DNA from: UBA5399 sp964592125
Lineage (GTDB): Bacteria > Bacillota > Clostridia > Christensenellales > Christensenellaceae
Length of the DNA stretch: 36,040 nucleotides
Assembly (NCBI GenBank): GCA_964592125.1
Contig: CAZQBV010000018.1
Span: forward strand, 1 to 36,040
Direction: 5' to 3'
A model generated the notes under the pieces. The model was not told the DNA's origin. It did not search any database and saw only the letters and a list, made by a program, of their open reading frames with translations. Below are positions 33,393 through 36,040 of the stretch, piece by piece; the first letter of the stretch is position 1; each line of letters opens with the position of its first letter. The position numbers were made by a program, and so were the translations under genes.

Positions 33393-33883
33393 ATTTCTTT
33401 GTAATAGTTGATGTAAATTTCTACCTCGCGAGGAGTGAGCCGTTTGTTCTTTTTGCCCAGCAATACAAATTGCCTAAGGGAACAGAAGGTATCTTTCATT
33501 TTTTGTGTATTCAAAAAATCGGTTTTGCCTTCTGCAACTGCGCTTACATGGTTAAACAAATGTGCAAGGTTCAGTTCGTTTTTGGTAATCAATTCGTCCA
33601 GCCCAATTTCCTCCTCATGCAAGTCTTTACAGCCAAACTCTTCCTCTCTCTGCTCTATAATTTCCAGTATGGCCGCGTAAATCTTTACAAAGGTGGAAAG
33701 CCGCAAATCGTTGCTTCGGTTATATTTTTGCCGAAAACCGGCAGGGTCCCAACCAATGTGTGTGCTTATTTCTGCATTGCTAATTCCATACTTTGAAAAA
33801 ACAAGATGGAATTGGTAGTATACATTGTCAATCAGGCAGTCTTTTATAATTTTCTTAAGTACAATTTCTTCATATTCGGTCAT
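33389..33883 (-). CDS. Helix-turn-helix regulator-like protein
   Basis: 164 residues from the ATG at 33883, preceded by AAAGGAG at 6 bases; the frame is open 13 codons further without such a site. Residues about 28-60 (FSKYGISNAEISTHIGWDPAGFRQKYNR) read as a helix-turn-helix of the XRE/Cro kind. The rest is helical, rich in Glu/Lys, with no domain I know. It is the first gene of the second sugar operon and overlaps dhaK by 4 bases, so it most likely controls this cassette. Alternative: a DhaK-associated protein that is not a regulator. Confidence 0.65.
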   Translation of the reverse strand: MTEYEEIVLKKIIKDCLIDNVYYQFHLVFSKYGISNAEISTHIGWDPAGFRQKYNRSNDLRLSTFVKIYAAILEIIEQREEEFGCKDLHEEEIGLDELITKNELNLAHLFNHVSAVAEGKTDFLNTQKMKDTFCSLRQFVLLGKKNKRLTPREVEIYINYYKEI

Positions 33884-33995
33884 GCAGTGCTCCTTTAACA
33901 AATACCAATAAAAACCCAGCAACCAGTAAGCTTAAGCACAATTAAAAATATAAAAATGAACTGATGATTGTCTTTCTACAGATGCAATACCACGG

Positions 33996-34004
33996 AGTAT
34001 ATCA
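33996..34004 (-). promoter_or_regulatory. Extended -10 of second sugar operon
   Basis: Minus strand TG-A-TATACT, the same form as the promoters at 1110 and 22896. The -35 position (TTTAAT) is weak. The leader to the first gene is about 105 bases. Confidence 0.45.
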
Positions 34005-34321
34005 TACAAAGAGAAGTGATTAAATTGCGCAAAAGGTTGAATACTGGCTTATTAGCTACTCCTTTTCGAAAAAGTGTATTTTAATAGAGAAAGTGGGGGA
34101 GATCGACTGGGAAAAACAAGAGAAAAACAATGCAAAAAAGTAGGTAAATGGAAGTGTTTCAATAGTATGTAAGGTGATATTTTGCAAACAGAATTGCCGC
34201 GAAAAAGCGAGTGTATTTTTCTTTGGAATTTTAACAGATGCAGTTGCATATCTTTCCAAGCATTGTATCATGTATACCTTTTGTGTCAAATTGGCAGGCG
34301 AAAATTGGGAGGCATGGCTGA

Positions 34322-34350
34322 TTGACGCAATAATTGTTTCCCGCTATACT
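34322..34350 (+). promoter_or_regulatory. Promoter of aldolase gene
   Basis: TTGACG (34322-34327), 17-base spacer, TATACT (34345-34350). Very similar to the TetR-gene promoter at 6864-6892 in both hexamers and their downstream bases. Confidence 0.8.
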
Positions 34351-34412
34351 GAAATATAGAAAGTATCAAAGTATACAAAAGATTTTTAAAGTTATGATAT
34401 GGAGGGTATGGT

Positions 34413-35264
34413 ATGCCACTGGTAAACATGAAGGCGATGCTGAACAAGGCACGTGAAGAGGGATATGCTGTAGGTAATTTTGATGTGTATAATTTGGAGA
34501 TGCTAAGCGGGGTGATGCAGGCGGCAGAGGAAAAGCGATCGCCGGTTATATTGGCTTATGCGGAGGCATTTGCGCCATTGCTAAGTGTGGAAGCATTTGC
34601 GGCAATGGCAGGGCACTATGCGAAAAATGCTGCTGTGCCTGTGGCACTGCATTTGGATCATGCAAACAACCTGCAGATTATAGAAAGAGCTTTGAACGCG
34701 GGGTTTAGTTCTATTATGATGGATGCATCCGACAAAGCCTTGGAAGAAAACATTGCCATTACCCAAAAGGTAGTTGCTATGTGTAGAGATGCGCAAGCCT
34801 CGGCAGAGGCAGAGCTGGGGCATGTGGGTGGCCTAGAAGGGCAATATGAAGCAACCGACTATGATGCAGCGGCTTCCTATACCAATGTGGAAGAAGCGGT
34901 GCAATTTGTGAAAGAAACACAAGTGGATGCATTGGCAGTGGCAATTGGCACGGTGCATGGCGTATACAAGGCGGAACCAAAGCTGAATTTGGAAAGGTTA
35001 AACGAACTGAAAGCTGTGCTAAACATGCCGCTTGTGCTGCACGGGGGCTCGGGGCTGGGCGATGATGACTTGCGCGCTTGTGTGCGGGGTGGCATTGCCA
35101 AGCTAAATATCTTTACAGACCTTACCATTGCCGCAACGGAGCAATGCAGGAAAGATGCACAGGAGAAAATGGCCTACATGGATAAATGTATGCGTGTGGT
35201 GGAGGCCGTAAAGGCAGTGGCAGCAGATAGAATAACGGTGTTTGGCAGCGCAGGCAAGGCATAA
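34413..35264 (+). CDS. Class II ketose-bisphosphate aldolase
   Basis: 283 residues, the size of the GatY/KbaY/FbaA group. Zinc ligands H83 (LHLDHANN), H182 (GTVHGVY) and H210 (LVLHGGSG); catalytic Asp 82; DHAP phosphate site GGSG (211-214) and NIFTD. It splits fructose-1,6- or tagatose-1,6-bisphosphate, or a related ketose phosphate, into DHAP and an aldehyde. GGAGGG upstream of the ATG. It is divergent from the second sugar operon, whose kinases could supply its substrate. Equally, it could be the general glycolytic aldolase. Confidence 0.92.
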   Translation: MPLVNMKAMLNKAREEGYAVGNFDVYNLEMLSGVMQAAEEKRSPVILAYAEAFAPLLSVEAFAAMAGHYAKNAAVPVALHLDHANNLQIIERALNAGFSSIMMDASDKALEENIAITQKVVAMCRDAQASAEAELGHVGGLEGQYEATDYDAAASYTNVEEAVQFVKETQVDALAVAIGTVHGVYKAEPKLNLERLNELKAVLNMPLVLHGGSGLGDDDLRACVRGGIAKLNIFTDLTIAATEQCRKDAQEKMAYMDKCMRVVEAVKAVAADRITVFGSAGKA

Positions 35265-35310
35265 CAGTAATTCCAGATAGATTTGGAAATGGTTCAAAAA
35301 TAGCCTGAAA

Positions 35311-35373
35311 AAAACAAAAAGCAAGAGCAATGGTATACCTAGGTCGGAATATATTGCTCGCTTTTTTGTTTTT
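35311..35373 (+). terminator. Intrinsic terminator of aldolase gene
   Basis: GAGCAAT (35325-35331) pairs with ATTGCTC (35353-35359), extended by AAAAAGC/GCTTTTTT, then TTGTTTTTTT. It begins about 47 bases past the stop codon. Confidence 0.8.
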
Positions 35374-35428
35374 TTATGATAAAATATAAAACAGTGCAAA
35401 AGTTTTTTAAAAAATTTAGGAGGATAGA

Positions 35429-35821
35429 ATGACAAAAAATAATGTAAAGACGGTGATTGCTCTTTCAATCATCACACTATTTGCATGCGCCCTTATGTTT
35501 ACGGCTTGCTCTAAAGCGCCGGAGGCATCCACGGCTGGCACATCTTCTTTGGAAGGCACCACGTGGATATTGTCCAGTGGCAGCGCAGAGGGTCAAGATA
35601 TTGATATGGTGGAAATGTTTGGTGAAATTACTTACGAGTTCAAAGCGAATGGCGTAGTAACAACTGCTATGGCAGGGCAGGAAATAGACACAACCTACAC
35701 GCAGGATGGCAATACCATAACGATAGACAATGGTGATGGCAGCAAATCCACTTTGACATTGGATGGCGATAAAATGACCATAGAGGAACAGGGCGCAATT
35801 CTGGAATTTACAAAAAAATAA
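35429..35821 (+). CDS. Small lipoprotein, lipocalin-like
   Basis: 130 residues. Lipoprotein signal with hydrophobic core IALSIITLFACALMF and lipobox FTAC (Cys 27), so it is membrane anchored outside. The mature part begins LEGTTWILSSG and alternates short beta strands (ITYEFKANGVV, DTTYTQDGNTITIDNGDGS, LTLDGDKMTIEEQGAILEFTKK), the pattern of the lipocalin-like/META-type small extracellular domains common in Clostridia. No function can be given. AGGAGG before the ATG; terminator follows. Confidence 0.75.
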   Translation: MTKNNVKTVIALSIITLFACALMFTACSKAPEASTAGTSSLEGTTWILSSGSAEGQDIDMVEMFGEITYEFKANGVVTTAMAGQEIDTTYTQDGNTITIDNGDGSKSTLTLDGDKMTIEEQGAILEFTKK

Positions 35822-35914
35822 GTTTGTATTATACCGTGCCGGATAAATTAAAAGTAAAAGACAAGAAAACCACAAAAATTACAAAATAAAAAGAGATTGA
35901 AAAACTAGCACTAG

Positions 35915-35947
35915 AAGGCCGCGCATATGTCGGCCTTTTTTAGTTTT
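35915..35947 (+). terminator. Intrinsic terminator of lipoprotein gene
   Basis: AAGGCCG (35915-35921) pairs with CGGCCTT (35931-35937), followed by TTTTTAGTTTTTT. It is about 95 bases past the stop codon. Confidence 0.85.
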
Positions 35948-35962
35948 TTACAACATGACATA

Positions 35963-36040
35963 ATACTAATCTCTAATAGAAATCTTTGCAAAAGCAATGA
36001 TTTCTATAGCCGCATAAGATGCGGCATCCAAACAGCTCGC
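35963..36040 (-). repeat. Partial hairpin-array repeat, subtype A, inverted
   Basis: Reverse complement of 790-867 with two differences: the loop base at 813 (A to T) and the mismatched base at 845 (C to A). Both fall at unpaired positions of the hairpins. It begins with ATACTAAT (35963) and is cut by the window edge. Confidence 0.88.

Larger units (their letters stand above)
33884..34412. other. Divergent intergenic region between sugar operon and aldolase
   Basis: 529 bases without a convincing gene. A minus-strand extended -10 lies at 33996-34004 and a plus-strand consensus promoter at 34322-34350. The middle (34040-34300) is AT-rich with no hairpin, riboswitch or conserved frame that I can support; a 61-codon frame at 34174-34359 has no ribosome site and crosses the promoter. 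The spacing leaves room for shared regulation of both transcription units. Confidence 0.55.

Noticed and set aside
34174..34359. 61-codon frame upstream of the aldolase
   Set aside because: It crosses the consensus promoter, lacks a ribosome site and resembles no family.
33884..34412. Riboswitch or small RNA in the divergent region
   Set aside because: No stable conserved stem set or known aptamer pattern could be recognised by eye.
35270..35300. Remnant of the hairpin repeat (ATTCCAGATAGA)
   Set aside because: Only 12 bases match the end of subtype B and no hairpins or second end follow; chance is sufficient.

Overview
The window looks like a chromosomal segment of an anaerobic, low-to-moderate GC Gram-positive bacterium of the class Clostridia, plausibly from a gut-type habitat. 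The reasons are strong Shine-Dalgarno sites (AGGAGG type), a trimeric [FeFe] hydrogenase, ribose-type ABC transporters with lipoprotein binding proteins, many radical/flavin/iron-sulfur enzymes, and no respiratory-chain genes. I cannot name the species. There are no rRNA, tRNA, CRISPR, phage or transposase genes.

Layout. (1) 1-6850, plus strand: a flavin-reductase-like protein, then a three-gene electron-bifurcating-type hydrogenase operon (HydC/NuoE-like; a NuoF-like subunit fused to a complete GltD/NfnB-like NAD(P)H flavoprotein; [FeFe] HydA with a coiled-coil tail). (2) 6900-9130: TetR-family regulator, HD hydrolase, a small basic protein whose frame runs through a terminator, and a DUF1801 protein. 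(3) 9150-21400, minus strand: one long catabolic gene set read right to left from a consensus promoter near 21390. It holds a TIM-barrel sugar epimerase, an old-yellow-enzyme family reductase with a Cys motif, a DeoR regulator, deoxyribose-phosphate aldolase, binding protein/ATPase/permease of a ribose-type transporter, a fucose-isomerase-like protein, a second TIM-barrel epimerase, a Gfo/Idh/MocA dehydrogenase and a Dabb protein. (4) 21540-25550: single housekeeping or accessory genes (radical SAM, PNPOx-like, Ogt, Eis-like GNAT, GIY-YIG). (5) 25600-33900, minus strand: a second sugar cassette (HTH regulator, DhaK without DhaL, FGGY kinase, binding protein, double ATPase, two permeases). (6) 34320-35950, plus strand: class II ketose-bisphosphate aldolase and a small lipoprotein.

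Working together. Region 3 looks like import followed by oxidation, epimerisation/isomerisation and aldol cleavage of an uncommon sugar, cyclitol or glycoside; region 5 plus the aldolase looks like import, two kinase steps and aldol cleavage to DHAP-type products. The sugar-derived reducing power could be discharged as H2 by the hydrogenase operon. The substrates are not readable from the sequence.

The most unusual non-coding signal is a family of short repeats (six copies or fragments) with imperfect terminal inverted repeats of the form ATACTRATTCC. Their interiors are chains of small perfect hairpins. They sit only between genes, three of them inside minus-strand operons. Both ends of the window lie inside copies of this repeat.
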